This document shows, piece by piece, positions 8,414-17,364 of a stretch of 17,364 nt of DNA (position 1 is its first letter; each line of letters opens with the position of its first letter). The stretch covers positions 121,702-139,065 of the forward strand of contig DMDA01000027.1 of assembly GCA_003451595.1 (NCBI GenBank). The letters are read 5' to 3'. This DNA is from Chloroflexota bacterium (GTDB taxonomy: Bacteria; Chloroflexota; Anaerolineae; Caldilineales; Caldilineaceae). Under the pieces are notes generated by a model. It searched no databases and was not told the DNA's origin. It saw only the letters and a list, made by a program, of their open reading frames with translations. The position numbers and the translations under genes are program-made.

Positions 8414-9406
8414 ATGAATACGCAACTGTTTGGCAAGGACTTTATCACTACAGAAGACTGGTCGCGCACGGAGCTGGAGACGGCGTTGGAAGTCGCTGCC
8501 GATCTCAAGCGCCGCTTTGCAATGGGCGAGCTGCACGACCATATCCTGCGCGCCAAGACGCTCTACATGCTTTTCTTCGAGGAATCGACGCGCACGCGCA
8601 ACTCCTTCGAGACGGGCATGACACAGCTTGGCGGCCATGCGATCTGGCTGACGCCGGCAGCGACGCAGATTGGGCACGGGGAGAACGCCAAGGATACGGG
8701 CATGGTGCTGGGCAGCTACGGCCACGGCATCGCTGTGCGCGACTGCCGCACCGGCATTGGGCAGAAATATCAATACGACATCGCCAAATACGCCAACGTG
8801 CCGGTCTTTTCGATGCAGGACGACGTCGATCACCCGTGCCAGGCAATGGCAGACCTGATGACGATCCGCGAGCACTTTGGCAATGATCTGCGCGGGCGCA
8901 AATTCACGATTGCCTGGACCTATGCGCCCAAGTACGTGCGTCCGCTTTCGGTGCCGCAATCGCTGATCATGTTGATGACGCGCTTTGGCATGGACGTGAC
9001 GCTGGCGCACCCCAAGGGCTTCGAGCTGATGCCACACACGCTGGAAGCCGCCCGCGCCCACGCCGAGGAAAACGGCACGAAGTTTGAGGTCATCGACGAC
9101 ATGGACGCTGCCTTCGAGAATGCCGACATCTGCTACGCCAAGAGCTGGGGGCCGATCATGGTCACCGAGGAGCCGGAGCCGGTGCAGAAGATGGTGGATG
9201 AACACAAGGATTGGATCTGCGACGAGCGGCGCATGGCGCTGGCAAAGAAGACGGCGATCTACATGCACTGTATGCCCATCGACCGCGGCTACGAGGCGAC
9301 CGACGCCGTGATCGACGGCCCGCAGTCGGTGATCTACCAGGAAGCCGAGAATCGCCTGCACATCCAGAAGGCGTTGATGGCGTTGACAATGGGCGGACGG
9401 CTGTAG
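8414..9406 (+). CDS. Carbamoyltransferase of the knotted YgeW/N-acetylornithine type
   Basis: 330 residues with the aspartate/ornithine carbamoyltransferase fold. The carbamoyl-phosphate site shows S-T-R-T-R (58-62) and H-P-C-Q (140-143), and the second domain has H-C-M-P (285-288) with R291. The central stretch AWTYAPKYVRPLSVPQSLI (167-185) followed by MTRFGMDVTLAHP is very close to E. coli YgeW, a member of the subfamily with a trefoil-knotted backbone. In place of the S-M-G substrate loop of ornithine transcarbamylases there is K-S-W-G (244-247), so ornithine is not the expected acceptor. It could run toward carbamoyl phosphate from a ureido compound, giving ATP by way of a carbamate kinase (none seen here). 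TGGAG at 8401-8405 is the ribosome binding site. No other arginine-biosynthesis gene is nearby, which favours the catabolic reading. Confidence 0.9.
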   Translation: MNTQLFGKDFITTEDWSRTELETALEVAADLKRRFAMGELHDHILRAKTLYMLFFEESTRTRNSFETGMTQLGGHAIWLTPAATQIGHGENAKDTGMVLGSYGHGIAVRDCRTGIGQKYQYDIAKYANVPVFSMQDDVDHPCQAMADLMTIREHFGNDLRGRKFTIAWTYAPKYVRPLSVPQSLIMLMTRFGMDVTLAHPKGFELMPHTLEAARAHAEENGTKFEVIDDMDAAFENADICYAKSWGPIMVTEEPEPVQKMVDEHKDWICDERRMALAKKTAIYMHCMPIDRGYEATDAVIDGPQSVIYQEAENRLHIQKALMALTMGGRL

Positions 9407-9414
9407 TCAATCCC

Positions 9415-9442
9415 ATCCGCAGATTGCGCAGATTGCGCAGAA
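9415..9442. repeat. 28-bp repeat of 9-mer units (identical copy at 11462-11489)
   Basis: The short gap before the pteridine-reductase-like SDR holds ATCCGC followed by AGATTGCGC twice. The same 28 bases recur without change at 11462-11489. It looks like a solitary right arm of a family B element. Confidence 0.85.
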
Positions 9443-9457
9443 GGATGATGAGGCATT

Positions 9458-10189
9458 ATGGAAATCAAGGACGCGGTAGTGCTGATTACGGGCGGCGCGA
9501 TCCGGCTGGGGAAGGCGCACGGGCTGCACCTGGCGCGCAAAGGCGCGCACATCGCCTTCAGCTATCTGCCCAACGAACCGGGGCCGGAGACCAAAGCGGA
9601 GATCGAGGCGCTGGGGGTGCGCTGTACGGCGACCGTGCTCGACGTGCGCAATCTCGATGCCATGCGGCGCTGGGTGGCGGATACGGCGGAGACGTTCGGG
9701 CGCATCGACGTGCTGATCAACAACGCATCGCCGTGGCTGATGAAGCCCTTCCTCGAAGTGACCGAAGCCGAGTACGATCTCTGCAACGACGTGACGACCA
9801 AAGCCGCCTTCTTCTGCACGCAGGCGGTGGCGCCGTATATGCTCAAGCAGGGGCGTGGGGTGATCATCAACATCGCCGACCTGACCGCCTACGAGGTGTG
9901 GCCCGGCATTGCACATCACGCCATCGCCAAAGGCGGCGTCGTACAGTTGACCCGCTACGCGGCCTTCGAGCTGAGTCCAGCGGTGCGCGTCAACGCGGTG
10001 GCGCCGGGGCCTGTGCTGCTGCCGCCAGAGTTCACCGCCGAGGAGATCGAGATGTCGCGCCAGCGCACGCTGGTCAAGCGCCTGGGCCAGCCGGAGGATG
10101 TCTCGCGCGTGATCGCGATGTTGATCGAGCACGAGTATCTGACGGGGCATGTCTATTTTATCGACGGTGGACAACTGTTTTCGCATTGA
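9458..10189 (+). CDS. Pteridine-reductase-like SDR with His at the catalytic Tyr position
   Basis: A 243-residue SDR. The cofactor motif is T-G-G-A-I-R-L-G (11-18), with Arg where classical SDRs have Gly. That TGxxxRxG form is typical of PTR1/FolM pteridine reductases. N-N-A-S follows at 88-91. Asp141 occupies the position of the classical catalytic Ser, with the same 17-residue spacing to Lys158 as Asp181-Lys198 in Leishmania PTR1. The expected Tyr four residues before Lys158 is His154 (H-H-A-I-A-K). The C-terminal half is ordinary (VRVNAVAPGPV, YLTGHVYFIDGG). It may reduce a pterin or dihydropterin, which would suit the mch and mer-like genes upstream, but the missing Tyr may mean altered chemistry or a non-catalytic role. 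The ATG follows GAGG at 9450-9453. The stop abuts a family A repeat. Confidence 0.88.
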   Translation: MEIKDAVVLITGGAIRLGKAHGLHLARKGAHIAFSYLPNEPGPETKAEIEALGVRCTATVLDVRNLDAMRRWVADTAETFGRIDVLINNASPWLMKPFLEVTEAEYDLCNDVTTKAAFFCTQAVAPYMLKQGRGVIINIADLTAYEVWPGIAHHAIAKGGVVQLTRYAAFELSPAVRVNAVAPGPVLLPPEFTAEEIEMSRQRTLVKRLGQPEDVSRVIAMLIEHEYLTGHVYFIDGGQLFSH

Positions 10190-10329
10190 GAGGTAGGAGA
10201 TTGGGAGATTAAGAGATTAAGAGATTGGAGATTGGAGATTGGAGATTGGAGATTGATCGTCGGTGAGATGCGCAATCTCCCAATCGCACAATCTCTTAAT
10301 CTCCAATCTCCAATCTCCAGTCTCCAGAA
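10190..10329. repeat. Family A palindromic repeat, copy 3
   Basis: Left arm of GGAGATTG/AGAGATTA units up to about 10254, loop to about 10272, and right arm of CAATCTC/AATCTCC units to 10325. It separates the pteridine-reductase-like SDR from the small ABM protein and creates a false upstream start at 10232. Confidence 0.92.
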
Positions 10330-10342
10330 CGGAGAGACAACG

Positions 10343-10633
10343 ATGCCTGTAATCGAAATGTTACGCGCCAGATGTGTACCGGGGCGCCGGGATGAATGGT
10401 TGAAGCGCGACGCTGAGCTTTGGACGCCAGCGTTGGCGGCGCATGATGGCTATATCTCCAAAGAGGTGTGGCCCAGCATCGACAATCCTGACGACGTAGT
10501 GATCATCGTGCGCTGGGAATCGCTGGCGCAATGGAAGAGCTTTCCCGACGACCTGAACCAGGCGCTGGATGCCAAAATGGCGGACGTGCAGCTTGCGATC
10601 ACAAGCGAGGCGCTGGCGATTCATGGCGAATGA
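10343..10633 (+). CDS. Small ABM/dabb-like alpha-beta barrel protein
   Basis: A 96-residue protein. Its pattern fits the dimeric alpha-beta barrel (antibiotic biosynthesis monooxygenase/stress-responsive) superfamily: beta strand PVIEMLRARCVPGRRDEW, helix, strand GYISKEVWPS, then D-D-V-V-I-I-V-R-W-E-S followed by W-K-S-F. Such proteins are often cofactor-free oxygenases, isomerases or accessory proteins; the function here is unknown. ATG 10343 is chosen because GGAGAG (10331-10336) sits 6 bases upstream; an earlier in-frame ATG at 10232 would translate the GGAGATT repeat. The last 11 bases overlap the start of the next SDR gene, so the two are probably co-translated and may work on the same substrate. 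Confidence 0.75.
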   Translation: MPVIEMLRARCVPGRRDEWLKRDAELWTPALAAHDGYISKEVWPSIDNPDDVVIIVRWESLAQWKSFPDDLNQALDAKMADVQLAITSEALAIHGE

Positions 10634-11432
10634 GCCGCCGCTGGCAGGACGCACAGCAATTGTCACCGGCGCAGCGCAGGGGATCGGCGCGGCGTGCGCC
10701 GAGGCGTTGGCGCGCGGCGGCGCGACCGTGATCGTTGCCGATCTCAACGGCAACCTTGCACAGCAGACCGCCGCCGCCATCGCTGTGGCGACCGCCGCCC
10801 CTGCCTTTGCCGCCGCCGTCGATGTCGCCGACGAAGCGCAGTGCCGGGTATTGATCGACGACGCGGCGACGCAGCATGGCGGCGTTGACATTCTGGTCAA
10901 CTGCGCAGCAGTGGTGGCGATGAAACCGGCGCTGGAGCTGACGCTGGACGACTGGCAGCGCATCTTCCGCGTCGGCGTCTACGGCGCGTTTGCCTGTGCC
11001 CAGGCATTTGCTCGCCAGGTCGTCGCCCGTAACGGCGAAGGCGCCATCGTCAACATCAGCAGCATCACCGCGCACCACAGCGCGCACGGACGCACCGCCT
11101 ACGCCGCCTCCAAAGCCGCGCTCGACAGCATGACCCGCTCGCTGGCGCTGGAGTGGGCGGAGCACCGCATCCGCGTCAACGCCGTCGCACCCAGCCACAC
11201 CGCCACCGAGCGCCTCAAACAGGCGATCCAGGCAGGGCGGCTGGAACATGACGCGATCGTGCAGCGCATCCCGCTGGGGCGCTTTGCCGAGCCAGCGGAG
11301 ATCGCCGACGCCGTCGTCTTTCTGGCGTCCGACCAGGCGCGCTTCATCACCGGTCAGGTGCTGGCGGTCGATGGCGGCTATACGGCAAACGGTGGCTGGC
11401 TGCCGCTGAAAGCCGGAATAGAACACAGATGA
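10623..11432 (+). CDS. Short-chain dehydrogenase/reductase (classical SDR, NAD-type)
   Basis: About 269 residues with all classical SDR elements: T-G-A-A-Q-G-I-G (15-22), N-C-A-A (93-96), Ser146/147 (N-I-S-S), Y160-A-A-S-K164 and the C-terminal FITGQVLAVDGG. Asp40 at the end of the second strand predicts NAD(H) rather than NADP(H). The start at 10623 overlaps the ABM gene by 11 bases, with GAGG at 10607-10610; an in-frame ATG at 10569 inside the ABM gene would add 18 residues with no family similarity. The final residues (G-I-E-H-R) and the stop are encoded by family B repeat sequence, in the same frame as in mch and the M20 gene. Substrate unknown; being last in the train, it may complete oxidation or reduction of a hydroxylated intermediate. 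Confidence 0.9.
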   Translation: MANEPPLAGRTAIVTGAAQGIGAACAEALARGGATVIVADLNGNLAQQTAAAIAVATAAPAFAAAVDVADEAQCRVLIDDAATQHGGVDILVNCAAVVAMKPALELTLDDWQRIFRVGVYGAFACAQAFARQVVARNGEGAIVNISSITAHHSAHGRTAYAASKAALDSMTRSLALEWAEHRIRVNAVAPSHTATERLKQAIQAGRLEHDAIVQRIPLGRFAEPAEIADAVVFLASDQARFITGQVLAVDGGYTANGGWLPLKAGIEHR

Positions 11433-11560
11433 CGCGGATTGGGCAGATTTTCGCTGATCTGATCCGCAGATTGCGCAGATTGCGCAGAATCGGTTGGGAG
11501 TGGCGCGCGGACGGCACTAGGCGCCCGCCAAGCCATTGGGCGGATTTTCGCTGATCGTAT
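11418..11560. repeat. Family B repeat, copy 3 (degenerate), at the SDR stop
   Basis: Begins with the same element end as copies 1 and 2 (ATAGAAC...GATGA, TGA at 11430-11432), then degrades into GCAGATT and ATCCGC units. It includes the 28-bp 9-mer repeat (11462-11489). A 22-base stretch at 11438-11459 recurs with one change at 11535-11556. The copy looks rearranged rather than a clean palindrome. Confidence 0.8.
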
Positions 11561-11730
11561 CTTCTCAATCTCTTGCGATGTGATCTTGCGAACCAAGCGC
11601 CAATGCTGCGTATGTGCGAACCTAACGTGTAGATGCGAGAATAGCTATCATCGAAACAACTGGCGATCAAAACGGACAGACAGTCATGCTGCTCATTCAC
11701 GACTTCAAAGACAAACTTGAATACCTGGCT
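11561..11730. other. Non-coding stretch with no recognisable feature
   Basis: Between the family B repeat and the IS remnant. Short frames on the minus strand (from 11596 and 11700) show no domain or family pattern, and no convincing promoter, terminator or RNA gene is visible. It could be eroded mobile-element flank. Confidence 0.5.
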
Positions 11731-12002
11731 AAGTGCCTATCCCGATAATCCGGCGGCACGGAATACTATCCAGCGTAGACCGGGCAAATCCCTGTCTCAG
11801 CACACCCGATCCGGCTTCCGTGGTCGCCCGCCACCAAATCGATGTCGATTTTCGTGAACCGGCAGTAAGGGTTGCAGCACCGCCCACAACTCATCAAAAA
11901 TCCGGTAACCTGTTGTCGTTTGGTTGTTTGCCACTCGTCTTCGAGTTCGTTCAGTTTTCTTGTCCATGCACCAACTATCACAAGTTATTCGAATAGGCAC
12001 TT
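11731..12002 (-). mobile_element. Internally deleted IS remnant (IS5-like) with terminal inverted repeats
   Basis: The ends 11731-11749 and 11984-12002 are inverted copies of each other. The outermost 10 bases (AAGTGCCTAT / ATAGGCACTT) are perfect, and 15 of 19 positions match overall. Inside, on the minus strand next to the right end, lies the N-terminal part of an IS5-type transposase. The element is only 272 bp, so most of the transposase is gone and it would depend on a full-length relative to move. No clear target-site duplication is seen at the edges. Confidence 0.75.
11797..11967 (-). pseudogene. IS5-family transposase, N-terminal fragment
   Basis: The minus-strand frame reads M-D-K-K-T-E-R-T from 11967. 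It then gives Y-R-I-F-D-E-L-W-A-V-L-Q-P-L-L-P followed by HRFGGGRPRKPDR, the hallmark N-terminus (DUF4096-like) of IS5-family DDE transposases. The frame stops right after D-R-V-C at 11797, and no catalytic DDE domain follows in any frame within the element. It is therefore a non-functional fragment inside the inverted repeats. Confidence 0.75.
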
Positions 12003-12048
12003 CATCTCCAATCTCCTAATCTCCAGTCTCCAATGTCTCAAAATTCTC
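12003..12048. repeat. Family A repeat, copy 4 (single arm), at the LUD gene stop
   Basis: A single arm of AATCTCC-type heptads sits directly at the edge of the IS remnant. It overlaps the 3' end of the LUD-domain gene, whose stop codon lies inside it. Confidence 0.8.
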
Positions 12049-12834
12049 GCTTCCCTCGTTACTCCTGACCCGTGCATCGTCGAACAAGATGGCGTGCACG
12101 AACTTTGGTCCGTGCACGCCCAATGTCAAGTTCATCTCGATGTCAGCGGACTTGCTGGGGCCGGTGATCAGATTCCAACCGGCGTGAGCGCGCAGCAGCG
12201 CCTCCAGATTACCGGCGGCGCGTCGTTCCGCCAGCCACGCTTCGATGGTTGGGTAGAGACGGCTGAAGGGGATCAGCGCGATGTGGCGGAAGGGAAGCAA
12301 ACTGGCAGCGCGGCTTTGTCCTGCCCTGGCAACCACAAGCAGCGAGCCGGTGGCGGCAAAGGCGGCCTCAACACCCGTGACACCAAAGCGGATGAAACGC
12401 ACGCTGTCAAGCGCATCCGGTGTGGTAAGGACGGTCGGCGCAACCAGCGTCCAGCCTGTGTCGGTCAGCGCCTCGGCCAGCCCCTCAACGGGCAACATCT
12501 CCGACGCCCAACTGAGCACCATGCGATCCTGACCGTAGGTTTCGGGCTTTGGCCCTTTGCGCGCGGCTTCCTCCTCGGCATACCACTCCGTGAGGCGGTT
12601 GATCAATGCCAGCCGCACTTCGACAGCAGAATCCAGAATTTCGTAACTGCCATAGAGTTTGGTCAACTCCTGGCCAAAGCGCGCCGCGAGCTGGCGCGGC
12701 GCGCCCTCGGCATGGGTCACCGTCATGCGCTCATCGGCAGTGAGCAGCGGCGGTGCATCCGGCGGAAAGGGAAGATCAGGGCGGTTTAGGATGGTGCGGA
12801 TGCGATTGAGAATCTCAGTGCGAACAGTGGTCAT
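12016..12834 (-). CDS. LUD-domain protein, LutC/YkgG family
   Basis: A 272-residue protein with the LUD domain. Visible family segments are FGVTGVEAAFAATGSLLV in the middle and NLITGPSKSADIEMNLTLG followed by VHGPKFVHAILFDD near the C-terminus. The last of these is the LutC signature (G-P-S-K-x-A-D-I-E, G-V-H-G-P). In LutABC operons LutC takes part in L-lactate oxidation, but no lutA or lutB is in the window, so the role here is open. AAGGAAAG lies 9 bases before the ATG. The gene follows mutS on the same strand by 27 bases, so the two are probably co-transcribed. The last roughly 15 residues are repeat-encoded, because the stop lies in a GGAGATTAG unit. Confidence 0.88.
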   Translation of the reverse strand: MTTVRTEILNRIRTILNRPDLPFPPDAPPLLTADERMTVTHAEGAPRQLAARFGQELTKLYGSYEILDSAVEVRLALINRLTEWYAEEEAARKGPKPETYGQDRMVLSWASEMLPVEGLAEALTDTGWTLVAPTVLTTPDALDSVRFIRFGVTGVEAAFAATGSLLVVARAGQSRAASLLPFRHIALIPFSRLYPTIEAWLAERRAAGNLEALLRAHAGWNLITGPSKSADIEMNLTLGVHGPKFVHAILFDDARVRSNEGSENFETLETGD

Positions 12835-12861
12835 AACGGGAATCTTTCCTTTACGTCGCTA

Positions 12862-15516
<2,655 letters not shown>

Positions 15517-15539
15517 GGTGGATTGGTCTTTTCTAAACC

Positions 15540-15630
15540 GCAGAGAGATTATGAGATTAGGCGATGAAGGGATTGGTCGATTGTGGGGAGGCCAATCTTC
15601 TTCATCGCCTGATCGCTTATTCTCGCATTC
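15540..15630. repeat. Palindrome between the SMP-30 gene and mutS (degenerate family A)
   Basis: GAGATTAT/GAGATTAG units, then GGCGATGAAGGGATTGG near 15558-15574. These pair imperfectly with CCAATCTTCTTCATCGCC at about 15591-15608 across a loop. It fills the 118-bp gap downstream of the SMP-30 stop and immediately upstream of mutS. Confidence 0.75.
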
Positions 15631-15634
15631 TTTC

Positions 15635-16636
15635 TTACGGCCACTGCGCGCCCGTCGTCTCCACATAAATTGAGTAGAGAGACTGACCGCCGGTCATGAA
15701 GAGACGATTTTTGCGCGCGCCGCCAAAGCAGAGGTTGGAACAGGGTTCGGGCAGGTGAATCTTGCCGATGAGCACGCCATCGGGGGCGTAACAGTGGACG
15801 CCATCATAGCCAGCGCCCCCCCACCCGGCTGCTGCCCACACGTTGCCATCCAGATCGGTGCGGATGCCGTCAGCGACGCCTGGCGCCATATCCACGAAGA
15901 TACGCCCGTTGGCCAGGCGCGTCCCGCCGTCCACCACATCGAAGACGCGGATATGGCGCGGCCCATTCGGTGTGTGTGAGGCGCCGGTGTCCACGATGTA
16001 AAGGAGTGACTCATCGGGCGAAAAGCAAAGTCCATTGGGACGGTCGAAGTCGTCGGCGACGACCGCCGCTGCGCCGCTGACCGGATCGAGGCGATAGACG
16101 TTGCGCGGCAGCTCAAAAGGCGCCACGTAACCCTCGTAGTTCTTGAGCAACCCATAGCCGGGATCGGTAAACCAGATTGAGCCGTCGGACTTAACGACAA
16201 CATCGTTGGGCGCATTGAGCCGCCTGCCTTCGAAGCTGTCCATCAGCACGGTGATGCGGCCGTCGTACTCGGTGCGCGTGACGCGACGGGCGCCATGTTC
16301 ACAGGTGATGAGGCGTCCCTGACGATCGCGCGTGTTGCCATTGGCGAAGTTGGAAGGGCTGCGGAAGATGCTCACCGCACCGGTTTCCTCATCCCAGCGC
16401 AGCATCCGGTTATTGGGAATATCACTCCACAGCAGGTACCGACCGTCGCCAAACCAGACCGGGCCTTCACACCAGCGTCCGCCCGTCGCCAGCAACTCGA
16501 TGGCGGCGCTGCCCAGGTTATATTGTGCAAAACGCGGGTCGATTACCTCCACCGCTGGTTCCGGGTAGCGCACAATCCCGCGCGCTTGCACCCATGCCTC
16601 TGCCGCCGTCGCTGCTTGATTGGTTACTGCGTACAT
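15635..16636 (-). CDS. SMP-30/gluconolactonase/LRE-like beta-propeller hydrolase
   Basis: About 333 residues forming the SMP-30-type six-bladed propeller. Metal-site candidates are Glu57 in W-C-E-G-P-V-W, Asn144 in N-A-P-N-D-V and Asp256 in G-V-A-D-G-I. Supporting family patterns are SIWFTDPGYG, RPNGLCFSPDESLLYIVDT and EPCSNLCFGG. Characterised members are calcium- or zinc-dependent lactonases acting on sugar lactones. The start at ATG 16636 is preferred, with AGGA about 9 bases upstream. An in-frame ATG at 16684 would add 16 residues translated from sequence next to the GGAGATT repeat. No signal peptide is seen at the chosen start. It lies between the CHAT gene and mutS on the same strand, with repeats in both gaps, so operon membership is doubtful. 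Confidence 0.93.
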   Translation of the reverse strand: MYAVTNQAATAAEAWVQARGIVRYPEPAVEVIDPRFAQYNLGSAAIELLATGGRWCEGPVWFGDGRYLLWSDIPNNRMLRWDEETGAVSIFRSPSNFANGNTRDRQGRLITCEHGARRVTRTEYDGRITVLMDSFEGRRLNAPNDVVVKSDGSIWFTDPGYGLLKNYEGYVAPFELPRNVYRLDPVSGAAAVVADDFDRPNGLCFSPDESLLYIVDTGASHTPNGPRHIRVFDVVDGGTRLANGRIFVDMAPGVADGIRTDLDGNVWAAAGWGGAGYDGVHCYAPDGVLIGKIHLPEPCSNLCFGGARKNRLFMTGGQSLYSIYVETTGAQWP

Positions 16637-16663
16637 AGTATTGAGTCCTGAAATCAAATAAGC

Positions 16664-16795
16664 GATTAGGAGATTAGAGAGCAAAGAGCAGAGATTGGAG
16701 AATTGAGAGATTGGCGTTGCCCGGTTCGAGCAAATTGCCGGCGCGCAGCTGAATAATCTCCAATCTCTTCATCTCTTGATTTTGCCCTCCGCGCG
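16664..16795. repeat. Family A palindromic repeat, copy 7
   Basis: GATTAGGAGATTAGAGAG and GAGATTGGAGA units up to about 16712, a GC-rich loop containing GCCGGCGCGC, then AATCTCCAATCTCTTCATCTC to about 16776. It fills the gap between the CHAT-domain gene and the SMP-30 gene. Confidence 0.85.
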
Positions 16796-16803
16796 CGAAA
16801 TCT

Positions 16804-17364
16804 TTATATTGTCCCGATCTGCACCGCTGCGTTGGGATCGCCGTAGAGCGTGTAGGCGAGCCAGGTCGGGTTGATCGGATCGAGGCTGCGCAGGTGAGCG
16901 CGGGCAGCGCGCATCGCTTCCCCCAAGGTGTCGCCTTCCGCCAGCCGATCATAGAAATGGCTGGAAAATGCCACCGCCAGGTCGTCGTGCACTTCCCAGA
17001 GCGCCCCCACGAAGGCGGCGGCGTTGGCCTCCTGGAAGAGTTTTTCCGCCCAACCGCCTAGCCCTGTAAGCCCAAAGTTGGCGCGCCCGCCATCGCACGC
17101 GTTGAGAAAGACCAGCGGCATCGACTGTCGAATCCCGCGCAATAGCGCACCACGCAGGTCACTGGGGCGCAACGTATCGTCCGCCAATTCAATGACCGAT
17201 TGGTCAGCATCGTCGGCATTGAACTGGCCATGTGTGGCGATGTGCAACACCTGGAAGCCGCCTGCCATGAAGAGCTCCAGCACTTCCTGACGGCGCATCG
17301 ACGGGCCGGAAAGCTGAATCAGGCGCCGCGTTGACAGGGCGTCGAAGAAGCTACGTTCGCCAGC
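16804..17364 (-). CDS. CHAT-domain protein, C-terminal part (partial)
   Basis: The minus-strand frame ends at TAA (16804-16806) and remains open to the window edge, so the N-terminus is missing; 186 residues are visible. They match a CHAT domain (caspase HetF-associated with TPRs). The catalytic His is in V-L-H-I-A-T-H-G (about visible residue 45) and the catalytic Cys in F-L-N-A-C-D-G-G (about residue 89). The typical ending TWLAYTLYGDPNA is also present. CHAT proteins are caspase-like cysteine peptidases, usually at the C-terminus of larger proteins with TPR or other sensor domains; some work in defence or cell-death systems. Both catalytic residues are intact, so it is likely active. The partner domain and target lie outside the window. 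Confidence 0.92.
   Translation of the reverse strand, partial: AGERSFFDALSTRRLIQLSGPSMRRQEVLELFMAGGFQVLHIATHGQFNADDADQSVIELADDTLRPSDLRGALLRGIRQSMPLVFLNACDGGRANFGLTGLGGWAEKLFQEANAAAFVGALWEVHDDLAVAFSSHFYDRLAEGDTLGEAMRAARAHLRSLDPINPTWLAYTLYGDPNAAVQIGTI

Noticed and set aside
8414..9406. Ornithine carbamoyltransferase of arginine biosynthesis (argF)
   Set aside because: The carbamoyl-phosphate motifs fit, but the substrate loop (KSWG rather than SMG), the YgeW-like central segment and the YgeY-like neighbour point to the YgeW/acetylornithine-type subfamily.
11561..11730. A gene remnant on the minus strand (frames from 11700 and 11596)
   Set aside because: Neither translation shows a family motif, and both run into repeat sequence; not supportable.
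11872..12789. 305-codon plus-strand open frame across the IS remnant and the LUD gene
   Set aside because: It is antisense to the LUD gene with its clear GPSKSADIE and GVHGP motifs, and crosses the IS end and a repeat; no family resemblance.

Overview
The window is GC-rich and densely coded, with short gaps largely filled by palindromic repeats. The gene content suggests an uncultured or environmental bacterium of the Chloroflexota (Anaerolineae/Caldilineae-like). That content includes CHAT and PIN proteins, LUD and SMP-30 proteins, a methanopterin-type cyclohydrolase in a bacterium, and many tandem-heptad intergenic repeats. The taxonomic call is inference: no rRNA or other marker gene is present.

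Layout. Bases 1-11432 hold one long plus-strand gene train. It starts with the C-terminus of a xanthine-dehydrogenase-type molybdenum hydroxylase. A 2-oxoacid dehydrogenase set follows: E1 alpha, E1 beta, a stand-alone lipoyl domain and a separate E2 catalytic domain, with ATGA overlaps at two junctions. Next come an SDR, a methenyl-tetrahydromethanopterin cyclohydrolase homologue (mch) and a luciferase-like protein closely resembling methylene-H4MPT reductase (mer). After a broken, minus-strand PIN-domain gene in a stretch poorer in GC come a YgeY-type M20 hydrolase, a YgeW-type (knotted) carbamoyltransferase, a pteridine-reductase-like SDR whose catalytic Tyr position is His, a small ABM/dabb-type protein and a third SDR. 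Bases 11433-12015 are gene-free. They hold repeat debris and a 272-bp internally deleted IS element with matching terminal inverted repeats and a transposase fragment. From 12016 to the end, genes run on the minus strand: CHAT-domain protein (partial), SMP-30/gluconolactonase, mutS and a LutC-type LUD protein.

How the genes may work together. Molybdenum hydroxylase, YgeY, YgeW, a 2-oxoacid dehydrogenase complex and a pterin-linked C1 module on one strand resemble the parts needed to break down a purine-like or ureido-bearing heterocycle. Ring hydroxylation, hydrolysis, carbamoyl transfer (possibly recovering carbamoyl phosphate), oxidation of a 2-oxoacid to acyl-CoA and disposal of a one-carbon unit on a pterin carrier would all be covered. 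This combination is the most interesting hypothesis here; it is inferred from gene context only.

Repeats. At least three families of imperfect palindromes built from 6-9 bp tandem units occupy the gaps: (A) GGAGATT/AATCTCC, (B) GCGGAT/ATCCGC and (C) CGTGTTG/CAACACG. Several genes end inside them, three of them in exactly the same frame of family B. One family A copy is inserted in frame inside mutS. Repeat sequence also creates spurious in-frame N-terminal extensions, so several starts are placed at the internal ATG that has its own ribosome binding site.
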